From Leptodontidium sp. MPI-SDFR-AT-0119 (Eukaryota > Ascomycota > Leotiomycetes > Helotiales > Leptodontidiaceae): a stretch of DNA of 64,000 bases. Below are positions 11,986 through 23,948 of this stretch, piece by piece. The stretch spans positions 558,001-622,000 of the forward strand of contig JAHLEZ010000011.1 in the NCBI GenBank assembly GCA_020726505.1, written 5' to 3'. Made by a program: the position numbers and the translations under genes. The notes under the pieces are model-generated. The model did not search any database. It saw only the letters and a list, made by a program, of their open reading frames with translations, and had not been told where the DNA came from. Each line of letters begins with the position of its first letter. Position 1 is the first letter of the stretch.

Positions 11986-14900
11986 TCAATTCTTCTTCGT
12001 TATCTCGGATCCCAAACCCAACACGTATCTTACGCCCATCAGAATACTAGAAGTTCTAAAAACACCCTCACGCTCAGACCTGGTAGATCTGCACATACTG
12101 CTCATGGCTTCAACATATTTCAGTCCGGGTAAGCCTACACGGTTGTTCTCGTCGACATACGACAGGACTGAATCGTGGCAAATATTCGTAGGTTTCCATG
12201 GCTGGTTTGCGTCACCTTTCGCCTGCCGTCGCTGTGGGGTTTTGTATCCGTTGGCTACATTTTCTCCTGGAGACGTGCTTGTGATAGAAGGCAGTCTGCA
12301 ACGCTGTTGATCTGCAAAATTGGTAGTGAAAACGTCAGGTGTAGTCAAGTTTTCCGGTGTCTTTGTGAGATCCATGGCAATTGGTGTCGATGCTTGCTTG
12401 ATTGACCTCAAGACTCGGCTGCTGCTGGGAGAATCATAGAGGGACCTCCGAGAAGGAACAATCCTAGTCTCTCTAGTCGCATGGGGAGGTGACGGAACTG
12501 AAGGGGAACTTGACATTTCAGCAAGGAGTCGATTACTTGGAGTCCGGCTCTTCTGAGGTGTGAAGTTGACCATCGAAGGCATTGCTATTGCTGAAACATC
12601 AGGCGAATCTTGCATGGCTCTAGTCGAGGCTCTCGTGCGAGGAGGCTCGGGCGCCTGCATTTTAGGAAATGTGGCACTTCTTGGAGTAGGAGTCTTGAGG
12701 CCGGTTGATGTTTCGCTGTACGATCTATATGCATTTGCAAGGCCTGGTTGGATTGTGAGACCTGGCTTAACCTTGCTCTGCCTAGTACTTGGTGTTTGAG
12801 GCTCAATAGGAGTGGTAGTGGAGGTCGGTAACTTGAATTTCAAGAGTGGAGGCTTTTTGGCACTTGGCTTCTGGATGTTCGGGGTGGGGTGAATCTCAAC
12901 AGGTATGCTTGCTTCAGGTGCAACAAGGATCTCTTTGCGTTGGTGCTCAGAATTTCCACTTTGTCCTGCAGCTTTTCCGCCGGCGACCTGCTGGGCGACA
13001 CTCGGAGCAGCCGCGATTTCCATCTTGTCGGGGATCCCGGCACCATCTCGTCCAACCTCCCTAACATTCAAAGCCTTATTAACAGATAAAGCAACAGATC
13101 TTGTTGGTACGAGGCCTAAACTTCTTGTAGCTACTTCGAGTGCCTTGTCGGGGCCTTTGAAGCTAGTTTGTTCGGAGCGGTTAGAGCCAGGACCTGCAGA
13201 AGCTTTAGACGGTCGGACATTCTCCTTGTTTTTCGCAGCAGAAGTGATGCTGGTCGACGACTTAAATGTCGGCTTAGAGCTAGACACTTCGGACTTCGTA
13301 ATGTCATCGATGCCAAAATTCCGAGCTGGAACAGTGTTAATCAATTTGTTAAGTTTCTTAAGGTCTGTTGGAAATATGTACTTACAGAAAGTTTGCTCTA
13401 CTGCAGAGTTAGACTGGGCGGGCAACATTTGCGCTGACTTGTGGACTTTAAGATCGTCACCTTTTGCTACGGAGTCAGACTCGATGTTGAATACACCAAC
13501 GTCCGTGGGTTTCGCACTCCTCAATACTCGACCGGCTGAGCTTGAGGTGGAACTGGTCTCTGTGGTGATAGCTTCGATAATCTCCTCATTTAGCACTGCT
13601 CTATCATTTCCAGCCATCATTGAAGAATCTGGTGCCATCGCATCCGAAGACTGTACCTTCTCCTTCTCCCGGGGTATCTCACCAGGGCGAAGACCTTTGA
13701 TGATGAGTATCCTTCCATCCTTGACCGTCGCAGTGATTCGTGGAGGAATCGAAGATGTTGGTTGTGGAACAAGCTTCTGCTTCTGCCTCGTGGTCGAATT
13801 CCTAGTTGATCGGCTAGGATTACTTTTTTCTGTAAATGAATGCCCAAATGATGTATCAACGTTGACTAACGGCTTATGCGGCTCCAATAGATTGTCTAGT
13901 TCTCTCGCAGACAGTGGGTTTCTTGGCCGAGGCTTCCTCACAGCTACGTCGGTTTTTGACGTTGGACCCCGCGGCTCATTCGACAGGGAGAACGAATTGA
14001 TTTCGACTTGAGGTACTGTTCGTTTATCGCCACTGGCAGTGCTTGTGTTGGTCGGAGTTGATTGCGATTGTGTGGAACTGCTAGAAACGTTCCGACCATT
14101 GGCTTTCGTCCGAGGAACCTTTGTTTTGAGAGCTGCTGCTGAGAGCGGTGGCTCGAGCGACGCTCTCTTCCTCTTTGTAGACTTAGGTTCGTCTCCAGTA
14201 CCATCAAAGCCAAAATCGAAATGCTCTCTATGGAGCTGATTTGTTTCGGTGAAAGCAAGCTGGCGGAGTGGAGAACCCAAGCTGCGAGGGAACTTGATAG
14301 ATTCGGTCCGGATTTCGTAATAGTCATCATCAAACCCATCAAGCCCAAATGGAACGCTCTTTGGAAGAGATGGAGCAGAAGTAGTTGAGTGCTGAGACTT
14401 GACTCGCTGTCTATGTGGAGGTGGCTTTCTAATGGTATCGGCAGGTTCCTGACTGCTCTGTAGCTTTGAAGCAGCTACACTAACATCATCATCTGGACTC
14501 CCTGCGGAACCTAGAGAAGTTCTTGAGCGTGTAGAGTGGCTAGGAGGCTCAATACAGCTGGGAGTAGTTGCTTCTACTTCTGCTGGAGGAGGGGTGGGAC
14601 CTCGGTATGTCTTCTGCGGAATGTTCTTGGGAAGTTTTGACTTCGGAGCTGGTGTGTGGTTGGTGGGATTTGATGGCAGCTTTGAAGCATTTAGTACCGC
14701 TGGGGACATTACAACGGCGGATTTCTTGAGAGGCGACACTGGAGGCGGGATGTTGAAGGCCATCGATTGGCCAGATTGCTGATCTCGCTCAACCAGCCCA
14801 TCATGTCCTCCGGCGGGAACGGATCCTATTGCATTTCCGGTAACTGAGCTTGATACGGTGGTGGCACTGGAACCGTGCCTACGAATTTGACACATTAGCA

Positions 14901-16438
14901 CGGCTATTATTCACCGTTTCAGGACCCAGTAGAGACACCCAGATCTTAATTTTAAGATACTGAGAAAGCAAGGTGGGGAAATACTGACCGTGTAATCGTC
15001 GCAGAGTTTTGGCTGGCATTGAATTGTCCCCCCGTCGTTGTCCTCGGCATAGTAGATTTTTGGCGATTCCCCGTCCTTCGAGCATTCTTGGGAGCTCGGG
15101 TGACCTTCTGATCCTCCTCGTCCTGAAATGAAGCTATCATTTGGTTGAGGTTGATAGAGCTCAACTCTTTTGGGACCACAAAAAGCTTATTTTCAAGTCC
15201 ACACAGTCCTTGGGCAAGTTTTCTTTGGGGCGCCACAAGGCACTTATTCGGATGGTTTATGGATCTTCCCAAGCCAATAATGACCTACGCAAAGAGCTCA
15301 GCATTGAACGGGTGCCACCTGGCTACGAAGTACGCGTGGGAGAAACTTACATCTATTACGCCTATGTTCGGACTACTTCCGCTGAGTGGCCAAGCCTTCT
15401 TCGGAATCGACAACTTGGAAAGACATTCGAGGTATTCCCCAACGGGATTCCTAAACATATCGAACTTGCCATCTCTACCCCACTCATCAGCCTCTACAAG
15501 AAGATTCTGGTTGATTTTGCCCCAGGTAACTTCCGCAGCCGACATAGTTGGTGATACAAAACTTGTTGGTACTTCTTGGGACACTGGCTTGATAATCCAC
15601 GGAACCTCCAAAGTAGTTCCAATTCTCCGTCCAGATACGGTTGGGTGGCCACCCTCGGATTTCTGACCACTATTGAAAGTATTCCAGCGAAATACTCTTG
15701 AAGACACAAACTCCCCATTATAGAAAACGTTGACAGAGACATCTTCTGGTATGTTCGTTATCAGCGAGTGCATGAATGACTTATTAGAGAGGTCGACTTG
15801 TAGCTTGATTGGCTTGGGGCTTGTAATTGGTTTAGACATAGGCTTTTTGGCAATGACTGGTGGCTGAAACGGTCGAGGGGTTTCCTTGAGGTTCCTCTTT
15901 GGTCTCGCAGAAGCATTATCTGTGTAAACAATATTAGCCACATAGCTTTAAGTATAAGAAGTATCAGACACGTACGTGCATCTGCATCTTCTCCTTCTTT
16001 GTTGCCAGGGTCATCCATATCTCCTCGAGGGCTCATGTCGAACAACGACGAACTCAGTGTAGAAAGAGTGGTATCATGGTCCGAGTCCGTCAGGTCGTTG
16101 TGGGGAGAAGCTGTGGCCAAGGGTGTTTTAGCTGAAGGAGACATGGATTTTGCCAGTGCTGGAGTCGAATTTATGCCACTGGCCTCCGCAGCAGGAGGAG
16201 CAGTGTCGTCATCGCAATCTGGAGCTGCAGGAGAGAAGAGATCTTGACCGGCGTTCACAAGAAAGAATGGAACGCTGCCGGGACCGAGGAAATCGAGGCC
16301 TTGGTTGTCGAAGTTGTCCTCCCTGATGCGCTCAACCTCACAGTCGGAAGCATCTCCTTGCGCAGAGACAGCTTGGCCCGTGTTCGGGTCCCAGGTGTAC
16401 AGGGAGACGGCGGTACCCAGAGGGCCGTACGTAGGCAT
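11986..16438 (-). CDS. Very large disordered protein of unknown function (about 1386 aa)
   Basis: I do not recognise it. Five exons read as one frame: 16438-15976, 15919-15289, 15222-14989, 14878-13386 and 13325-11986, with introns of 56, 66, 110 and 60 nt. Phases close throughout. The 66-nt and 60-nt introns are multiples of three; the 66-nt one contains the only in-frame TAG of exon 2, which supports splicing. The N-terminus is MPTYGPLGTAVSLYTWDPN. Residues about 155-440 look folded (VSVNVFYNGEFVSSRVFRW; LAQGLCGLENKLFVVPKE). The remaining 900 residues are Ser/Pro/Thr/Lys-rich and disordered, with basic patches (KSTKRKRASLEPP) suggesting a nuclear or chromatin-linked protein. The C-terminus is uncertain: a 92-nt intron (12047-12138, phase 0) would instead join VDENNR to YSDGRKIRVGFGIRDNEEEL and end at 11723. 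Confidence 0.7.
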
Positions 16439-17014
16439 ATCTGCGGTCAATTGAGTGTGTTCATTAGTGGTAGGGAGGAGTCGTTGATGCGAGATGGAAT
16501 GAAATGCACGAATTTTTGCGTGTCGTAAATCGACGCGACTTGATGTCGAAGGAAAATGAAAAGGCGAGGGTGAGCCGAGTTCACTTTCTGAGATATAGCA
16601 CTGCCTGGTCTGGCTGTCGCTGATTGACGAAATTGGCAACCGCGACAGCGCGACAGCGCGACAGCGGAGGTTGAATTCAAGCTGTGGCAAATGTACGCGA
16701 GGGTAAACACCGCCTGCCAGAAGTCACAGCCTCACATTAAACATTGAAAGGATATCAATGTCTTATTTCCCTCTTCGTCAAGAAGAGGTATAAAGGATTG
16801 GATTCTCATACAGCCTCATTCTTTCCTTAAAGAGGTAGCAGTGCTCAACTTTGCATATATCACAGCCATCCGAACATACGAGGCTGCTGACGGCAACAAC
16901 GGAAATGCGACACTAGGCAAAATTCGGTTTATTCCTGATTCACTCTGTAAGCAATGGAGTTCATTCGCGACTTTTTGAGAAGCTTGTTACCATGGCTAGA
17001 AAATACTAGCATAA
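16439..17014. other. Promoter-side intergenic region
   Basis: This is the 5' flank of the large disordered gene and the 3' flank of the next minus-strand gene. It contains about three tandem copies of CGCGACAG at 16638-16664 and no coding signal. Confidence 0.6.
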
Positions 17015-17884
17015 TCAGTCCGATGCCCCGGCCGTAAATGCTTCCCCAGCATCCAGCAACGTCCCCAATTCCACAATTGTCATCTCATAAACTCTTGCAA
17101 CATCCATCTCCCACTTCCCATCTCCAACATCATCCCAGGTGCTTGTTTCCCCATCAGTCTCCGTCTCCATTTCACTCTCATCATCTGCTTCGTCTTCAAT
17201 CTCCTTCCCCATGACATCCACAACCAATACCCTGGTAGAGTCTACTAGCCCTTTACACCTCACCATATCAGTCTTACTCAACCCAGCTTTCTTGCCTCCC
17301 GAAAAGCCTGGTAAGATCTCCCCAGTCACGCTGTCCTCCCCCTTCAGCAGACTTGAGAAAGCATGATCCAGTTTCCGAATCAGACCAAACATAGCCTTTG
17401 GAGACGCCGGGAAAGCGGATAGGTATGTCGTTACCGCCGAAGCAACATTCAACAAGTAAGGGATTTGCAAACTCGCTATTCACGGTTCGATTAGCTACCA
17501 CAAGACATAATATGATCACGGCAAGACTTCGAGCAAATTCTATGAGAACAAAAGAGGGTACGACGTACGAGTGCCAGAAAGCCAAACAACATCGACGATA
17601 TCTCCCAAATCCTTAGCAACCTCACCCATGCTCACATAGCCTTTAAGCTCATCGCCTTCCTCCATCGGTTGGAATTTCTTCACATACCGCCTCGAGATAG
17701 TCAACAGTCTCGCCTCGACATAGCGTCTTGCAGCATCTTCTTTAGAGGATCCAGGCCTCAAAGGATTAGTCCTCGGATGAGGCAAGTTAGAGGCTGTGGA
17801 CGACGAGGAGAAGTTGCTGGGTGCAGGCGAAGGTAGGGATGTTGGGAGGAAACCTCCTGGTTCTTGAGGTGGAGATCCAGCCAT
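17015..17884 (-). CDS. Conserved-looking acidic hypothetical protein (258 aa)
   Basis: Two exons, 17884-17569 and 17475-17015, are joined in phase 1 across a 93-nt intron (GTACGT...AATAG), giving WLSGTPSLQIPYLLNVAS. Removing the intron turns two fragments into one smooth protein. Residues 1-45 are Pro/Ser-rich and disordered. Residues about 48-165 are helical (RRYVEARLLTISRRYVKKFQ; IPYLLNVASAVTTYLSAF). Residues about 195-225 are strongly acidic (EDEADDESEMETETDGE), and the C-terminal helix is VYEMTIVELGTLLDAGEAF. No signal peptide or transmembrane segment is seen. I do not recognise the family and assign no function. It is divergent from TOM6 and shares a promoter region of about 300 bp with it. 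Confidence 0.8.
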
Positions 17885-18189
17885 TGTTGATGAGAGTATT
17901 AAGAGTACACTCCATAATCAGCAGCCGATTGCAATTTGTACATGCCTCCTTCCAAACTAACGGAAAGTGGTGAATGTGCATTTCTGAATCAGCAATAAAG
18001 AATGTGATGTAAACCCTTGCGAAGGCGACGGTCACGTGGAAGCCAACACCCTGTCAAATTCCCCAAAAAGTTCAGAAGAAGCTCCTTGACGAACTGCTCC
18101 CTCGCCAGCCTCAACATCCCAACTCCACACATCTCTCTCACTTCAACGACTCTCAATCCGCATACCAATTCATCCGTCAAACCTACAAG
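17885..18189. promoter_or_regulatory. Divergent promoter region, unknown acidic gene / TOM6
   Basis: These 305 bp separate the start codons of two divergent genes. CT-rich sequence on the + strand just before the TOM6 ATG is typical of fungal core promoters. No named site is called. Confidence 0.5.
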
Positions 18190-18586
18190 ATGGCACCAAA
18201 GCGTGTACAAGTCGCACGAGCTGACGCTCGCCGCCCAGCACCAAAGGGATATGTCTCCAATGTCTACAGCACCCTGACTTCGCCCGAGAACGCCAGTGTA
18301 GTGAGAAGCGTTGCTGTCTTTGGAGTAAGCTTGCCCCTATCTTCAGCGATATAAAATGGCCGCCTATGTTGGGACTTCTAGTTCTGTGGTTCCGGTTGAT
18401 GGACAGATGGGATGGTTGCGGAGATTGGCAATGGAAGGAAGGGGTTTAAGAGCTTTACTGACAATACCTCACAGGTTGCGGTTGCATTCTTCTCGAGTTC
18501 TTGGAGCGAGTTCCTTCTTCCTCCGTAAGTTTTAAGTTGCCGTTGGGCTAGAGATTCTAATTAACAATACTTGTCACAGGTTGTAA
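18190..18586 (+). CDS. TOM6: Tom6, small subunit of mitochondrial outer-membrane translocase
   Basis: Tail-anchored 63-aa subunit of the TOM complex, which admits precursor proteins into mitochondria; Tom6 stabilises the Tom40-Tom22 assembly. Three exons, 18190-18324, 18475-18524 and 18580-18586, are separated by introns of 150 and 55 nt. The protein runs MAPKRVQVARADARRPAPKG, then TLTSPENASVVRSVAVFG, then a single hydrophobic segment VAVAFFSSSWSEFLLPPL. The LTSPENASVVRS block followed by a short membrane span ending SEFLLPP is the fungal Tom6 pattern. Because no exon exceeds 135 nt, the gene is easily missed. The last exon codes only the third base of one codon, Leu and the stop. Confidence 0.88.
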
Positions 18587-19035
18587 AGGGGATAATTTTT
18601 AAAACGAAATGCGATGGATGGGAGGACCAAAGACAATGTGCGAATAGGATTGGACTGGAAGGTCGGATATGTATTATATGGTAGAGCGAACCGTCGCTCC
18701 TGGGTCTGGTTGAGAGGAGAACTTTGATGGGCCTGTTATGAATGTGTAATAGATGGGTATGGTTACATCACCGGCGTTTATCGTATCAATGGATCTCAAC
18801 TTTCCACGCACTATACAAGGAACTAGGGAAGCCCTACTACTAGTTGGACATGCGTTTCACGAATAGACCAGTGACAAATTGGGTGAAGAGGAATACGTCT
18901 TTGCGAACGATCGTGTACATTCAGACATCAGCCTGTGGATATTGCTACATGTGGTAATCCCAACCCAACCCAACCCATAATCTCGTAACTCCTGCGCCAA
19001 ACCCATACCATTCATCAGTTCAGAGGAAGCCCAAA
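18587..19035. other. 3' UTRs of convergent TOM6 and NFS1
   Basis: AT-moderate sequence between two convergent genes, with no coding signal. It contains a short CCAAC repeat at about 18961-18976 (cccaacccaacccaaccc). Confidence 0.6.
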
Positions 19036-20832
19036 TCAGTGTTGGCTCCACTCAATGCTATCCAGCGGAATGCCGTCTTGTACAAGTTCCCAAAGAGGAC
19101 TCAGCTCTCTTAAGAAAGTTACCCGCTCCTGGACGGCCTTCAATACGTAATCGATCTCACTCTCCGTCGTGAATCGTCCGATACCAAATCTGATACTGCT
19201 GTGTGCGTTCTCGTCACTGCTACCAAGTGCACGTAGAACATAACTAGGTTCCAAGGAGGCTGAAGTGCACGCACTACCTGATGACAGCGCGATATCTTTC
19301 AGAGCCATCAACAGAGACTCGCCTTCGACATAAGAGAACGAGACGTTGACGCAGCCGGGGTAGAAGCGCTCTGGATCGCCATTTTGGGCGGTGTGCTCAA
19401 GGGATAGAAGACCTTTGAGGAGTTTGTCGGAAAGCATCTTGACTCGCTTCGAATCATACTTTGCAAATGTTAGCTAACAGACCAAACAAGTAGATCGATA
19501 TAATAGAAGCAGGCAAATCATTGTCAGAAAGAGTACTGTGTGTCGTCAAGGAAGCCTCAACTTGCAAGCAAGGAAGTCACTAGGAAAGCCATGCATATGT
19601 AAAAGCAGATCATCATGCAAGATAAACAGAAATGAGATTAGTGGGGGCACTCACAGTCATCTCTTCCTTCGCAATACGACAAGCCTCCCCGAATCCAACA
19701 ACTAGTGCAGGCGCAAGTGTTCCGCTTCTCAAACCTCTCTCTTGACCACCTCCACTAATGATGGGGTCGATTCTGACACGCGGCCGTCTTCGGACATAGC
19801 ATGCACCCATTCCCTTAGGTCCGTAGATCTTGTGTGATGATATCGACATCAAGTCAATGTTCATCTTGTTGACATCCATAGGAATCTTGCCCACTGCCTG
19901 AGCACCGTCGGTATGGAAGAAGACCTTGTTTGCTCTGCAAAGTTTTCCTATTTCCTCCAGTGGTTGAATGACGCCGATCTCGTTGTTGACAGACATAATG
20001 CTGACAATGGCAGTGTCTGGTCGAATCGCTTTCTCGAGCTCTGCCATATCTACCAATCCACTGGTCTGAACTGGGAGATAGGTAACATCGAACCCTTCGG
20101 TTTCTAGATGCCGGCAACTGTCCAAAACACATTTGTGTTCAGTTTGAGATGTGATAATATGCTTCTTCTTTCCTCCATTTCTGCCAAAGAATCTCGCCAC
20201 GCCCTTGATGCTCATATTGTTGCTCTCAGTAGCACCGCTGGTAAATATAATCTCCTTCGGATCGGCGCCGATAAGATTTGCAACATGTTCTCGAGCCGCT
20301 TCGACGGCTTTGTCGGTTTCCCATCCATAAGCGTGTGTTCGCGAGTGAGGGTTCCCGTAAAGCCCAGCGTAGAAAGGGAGCATAGCGTCGAGGACACGAG
20401 GATCCAGAGGAGTTGTGGCTTGCATGTCCAGGTAGATTGGTCTTTGGCCTTCATCCATGATGGTAGCTTGCTTTAGGACTCCTGTGAATAGTCAGTTTCG
20501 AAATTTATGCTCCAGACTTGGAGAGAAAAACCGGCGATGGGACTCATCATCGCTCCCGCGTCTAACCCCGACCCTGGGACAGTCTGATTTTCGGGAAGCT
20601 TTCCTGTCTCTGCAAAGAAAGCTTTCTGGTCTGCTCGAATAGTAGTATCGACACTGACTTGTGCGCTGTCCTTCTTCGTCTCGGAGACATATCCTCTCCT
20701 TGCGGTCTTTGGTGCTGATAGCCCCGCAGCTCGAACTGCACCGGAGCTCCTCAAGAGACCAGATGCTGAAGTCGAACGCCTTATGCAGAGGCGCGAGGCC
20801 TGCCGCAACGAAGAGGAAGCTATGCTCGACAT
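19036..20832 (-). CDS. NFS1: Mitochondrial cysteine desulfurase Nfs1
   Basis: PLP enzyme that takes sulfur from cysteine (releasing alanine) and passes it as persulfide to the Isu scaffold for Fe-S cluster assembly; the same family supplies sulfur for tRNA thiolation. It is 516 aa from exons 20832-20532, 20481-19655 and 19458-19036 (introns 50 and 196 nt). The first 70 residues are Arg/Ser-rich without acids ([19 protein letters not shown]), a mitochondrial presequence. Seen: [23 protein letters not shown], the PLP-contact TEHKC, HTDGAQ, the Schiff-base lysine in [10 protein letters not shown] (about residue 318), the catalytic-loop Cys in [10 protein letters not shown] (about residue 440), and the conserved C-terminus SIEWSQH that contacts partners. 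All key residues are present. The first ATG (MSSIASSS) gives a complete presequence. Confidence 0.97.
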
Positions 20833-22569
20833 AGTGCTGTGTGGAAAGTGTGCGTTGAAGCAGAGCTCAATGAGCCTGGTAAGCAAGAATATTTATGGAG
20901 ATCTTCAATCGGAGTTCGGAGCTAGCTAGTGCAATTTGGCGAAGTGCTTTGAGGATCAAAGCGGCGCTGGATCCCGCTCAAAATTGGCTCTGAAAGATAA
21001 TAATTAATACTACACGTTTATCGTATGTTGTGAAAAGTACGTTGCTAAAGAGGAAGTGGCAGTTCTATTGAAAGAAGTTTTCTCTAATAGAACCTCCTAC
21101 AAGCAGCCTGAAGTTTCTGGATCAGTTTCTGGATATTGGTGCCGCTTTTGTGCTCCCCGACTTCCGTCATGGCGAGCATGGATGGGATGCCAGACGTCTT
21201 ACTATTGAAGAACCACCGCGTAACGGAATTAGTCGGAGTTTCTTTCTTATGGTTAAATTTATCTATGACTCTCTAAGAGGTTTCTAGAAAATATTACATT
21301 TCCTTTCTTTTATAGACATAGATCAAGACTCTACATGCCTAGAGTAAGACTATCACAGCCACTTCAATTCAACCAGAAAACCTCACTTCACCAAAGTACC
21401 TGGTACACACACACTCCACTTGCACTTGAAACGGTAATCAATACAGACGCGCTTTTCAGACAATTCTTGAGCATGATAACAAACGAGTCGGGCCACTTAC
21501 TTGGTGTAAATAGATTAGGAGAAGTCGGAAGGGCGAAAAGAATTACCTAACCTAGGCTGAAGGGATGTGTAAAAGGGCACAGGAAGTACCAGGTCAGAAT
21601 GAAGGGTAGTTTGAGTATGTATAGAAAGGCTCGAGGGGGGCGACGAGCCTTCCACCGTGTTGATTGAGGACGGGGGTTGGCCCGTCATGGCCAGGCAGTT
21701 GATATAATGCGAGAACTGAACAGCACTCCCAGTGCAAACTTCTGATTATTATGTCACAATAAATTCCAGCGACTTTGCCCCAGCTGTGTGTGTTTACTTG
21801 GATCAACTGCCCATGTACGCAGTGTCTTGATCTGCTGGTAGTATAACAAACAAATGTAAGGTATTCTAAACAAAAACGCCCAAGTGATGGCAAATGAATA
21901 TATTCACGAAGACAAAAATTCCGTTTTATAGCAGCTAGAGGTCTGTTATGCGAATCTACTACGCGGAAGCTAGAAGCTGTATACTTTTATAAGCGAGAAG
22001 ACCTAGGTCCAACTTTGTGAAACTTTTACATTTGACTTAAGATTTATCGCATTGATTTTTTTAAAGTCTTATACAAAGGGCAAACTTATTTCAGAGATCC
22101 GATTTGAAAAAGCTACTCTACTTTCTTTTATTGAATGGGGTTATTTCAGTCAGTTTGAATTGCGCAGCTGCAAGGAGGGCTTTACTTCGAATCTCCCAAA
22201 CCGAACTTGTTCAAAGCTAGGTTCGCACCTTATTCTAAGCCAATATCTTATAATCCTTTCGAGACTTTGAACAAGCTTTGAACTGAGTAAGCAGTGAGGA
22301 GAATTGAAGGCTAAGTAGTTTTCGCTTCATCGGAGACAAACTTGGCCTGGCTTGTTGAGTCGCTGTTGCTCAAAAGATTGGTTGCCAAGAATGATTTCCA
22401 CCACGTGACTATGTTGTCGTCATGCCGGGCTGTGCCGGCGGCGAAGCTCAATCATCTCCAGCCCCTCCAACTCTCCCCTCTACTCTTCAGTCCACCACCA
22501 CAACCACGGCCATATCTACAGTCCCTTGATTTATTGCTATCACCGCCGTCTGCCCACGTCTGCGAAGTC
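20833..22569. other. AT-rich intergenic region with MITE relic
   Basis: This lies between the divergent NFS1 and RVS167 genes. The sequence from about 21000 to 22300 is AT-rich with frequent stops in all frames. Its right end contains a decayed terminal repeat resembling the MITE family (22325-22354). The last 150 bp before 22570 are CT/CA-rich promoter-like sequence. Confidence 0.5.
22325..22354. mobile_element. Probable decayed end of the MITE family
   Basis: The sequence starting CTTCATCGGAGACAAACTTG and continuing GCCTGGCTTG resembles the right terminal repeat of the intact copy at 57260-57289 at roughly three quarters of positions. A weak internal match (GAGACTTTGAACAAGC against GCGACTTTGAACAGGC) lies about 70 bp to its left. 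No left end is recognisable, so this is a relic at best. Confidence 0.4.
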
Positions 22570-23948
22570 ATGTCGTTCAAGGGCTTTCAAAAGTCCATCG
22601 TGAGAGCACCGCAGACTATCAAAAGTCGTTTCAATGTCGGAGAAACCACGAAAGACGCGGTGTATATTGACAGTGAAAGGCGTTTCACTGAGCTGGAGAA
22701 AGAGACGAATAAGCTCAGGTCAGAGTCGAAGCGCTATTTTGAAGCAATCAACGGCATGATGAATCACCAGATCGAGTTCTCGCAAGCCATTGCCGAAATC
22801 TACAAGCCCATCTCCGGAAGAGTTTCCGATCCAGACTCTACTATACCAGAAGGAAACCCAGAAGGAATTCGGGCTTGTGAGGAGTACGAGGCAATCTGTC
22901 GGGACCTACTGGCCACACTTCAACCGGAGTTGGAAATGATCGAGACGAGAGTTATCCGACCGGCAGACGAGTTGTTGGAGATTGTCAAGGTTATAAGAAA
23001 GTCTGCGACGAAACGACAACACAAGCAGCTGGACTATGATAGACATCGGGCAACTCTGAAAAAGCTCCAGGACAAGAAGGAGAAGAGTCTGAAGGACGAG
23101 AAGGCCATGTACAAGGCCGAGAACGATGTGGAACAAGCGACGCAAGAATTCAACTATTTCAACGACTTGCTTAAGGACGAGCTCCCCAAACTATTCGCTC
23201 TGGAACGCGAATTTATCCGCCCATTGTTCCAATCTTTCTATTATATGCAACTGAATGTCTTTTACACCCTCCATGAGAAAATGCAAGGCTGCGATATCGG
23301 GTACTTTAACCTCCAGTTGGATGTGGAGGAAGGATTCGAGGCGGCTCGTGGAGACATCCAAGAAAAAGCAGAAGCCCTGTCTATTGTGAAATTCAAGACA
23401 ACCGGCGCAAAGCGGCCTCCTGGAAGACTTGGTCCTGGTTCGAAGCTTGCTCTAGAAGGCAAAAATTCCCCCAAACTCATCGGTGCTGCTCCCACACGGC
23501 GCTCAACGACAGATGATGAAAACCCACCCCCGCCATACTCGTCCAACTCCTTATCGCCCACATATGGCGGTGACGAGAAAACTTCGGTAGTTCGCGCCAA
23601 CTCAACAGCGAGCAGTCCGTCATGGGGCTCCGCGGCGAAAGCCAAGGGACCTGCTCCACCCCCTCCGAAGCCGAAGCCATCGAGACTCAGTGGTGCTCCA
23701 GCTGCTGAGACTGTTACCGCACTCTACGATTATGAGGCTCAAGCTGAGGGAGACCTGAGTTTCACGACTGGTGATGTGATTGAGATTGTGACGAGAACAA
23801 ACAATGAGAATGAATGGTGGATTGGAAAGGTCAGGGGAAGGCAAGGACAGTTCCCAGGTCAGTTGGCTCTTTTTCGACGGGTACTTACGGTTGTACCTGT
23901 TCTGTACTGACTCTTGTGACCGTAGGGAACTATGTGAAAATCAATTAG
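22570..23948 (+). CDS. RVS167: BAR-SH3 protein of Rvs167/Hob1 type
   Basis: Amphiphysin-like protein that bends membranes and links endocytic vesicle scission to actin at cortical patches. It is 436 aa. Exon 1 (22570-23857) joins exon 2 (23926-23948) across a 68-nt intron in phase 1, so the last seven residues (NYVKIN at the end) complete the SH3 domain. Residues 1 to about 240 form the BAR domain (MSFKGFQKSIVRAPQTIKSR; DYDRHRATLKKLQDKKEKSL). A Pro/Ser linker follows (PAPPPPKPKPS). The SH3 domain occupies about 376-436 with ALYDY, the conserved WW pair (ENEWWIGK) and FPGNYV. Reading without the intron would truncate the SH3 domain. An ATG-less open stretch continues upstream in frame, but MSFKGFQKS is the family start. 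Confidence 0.95.

Noticed and set aside
15285..15287. In-frame TAG in the large disordered protein read as a nonsense mutation
   Set aside because: A 66-nt GT-AG intron (15223-15288) removes it in frame and joins LFA to KLAQGLCGLENKL cleanly, so splicing explains it better.
20890..22300. RIP-mutated retrotransposon in the AT-rich region
   Set aside because: AT content is raised but I see no reverse transcriptase, integrase or LTR remnants, and dinucleotide counts would be needed to claim RIP.
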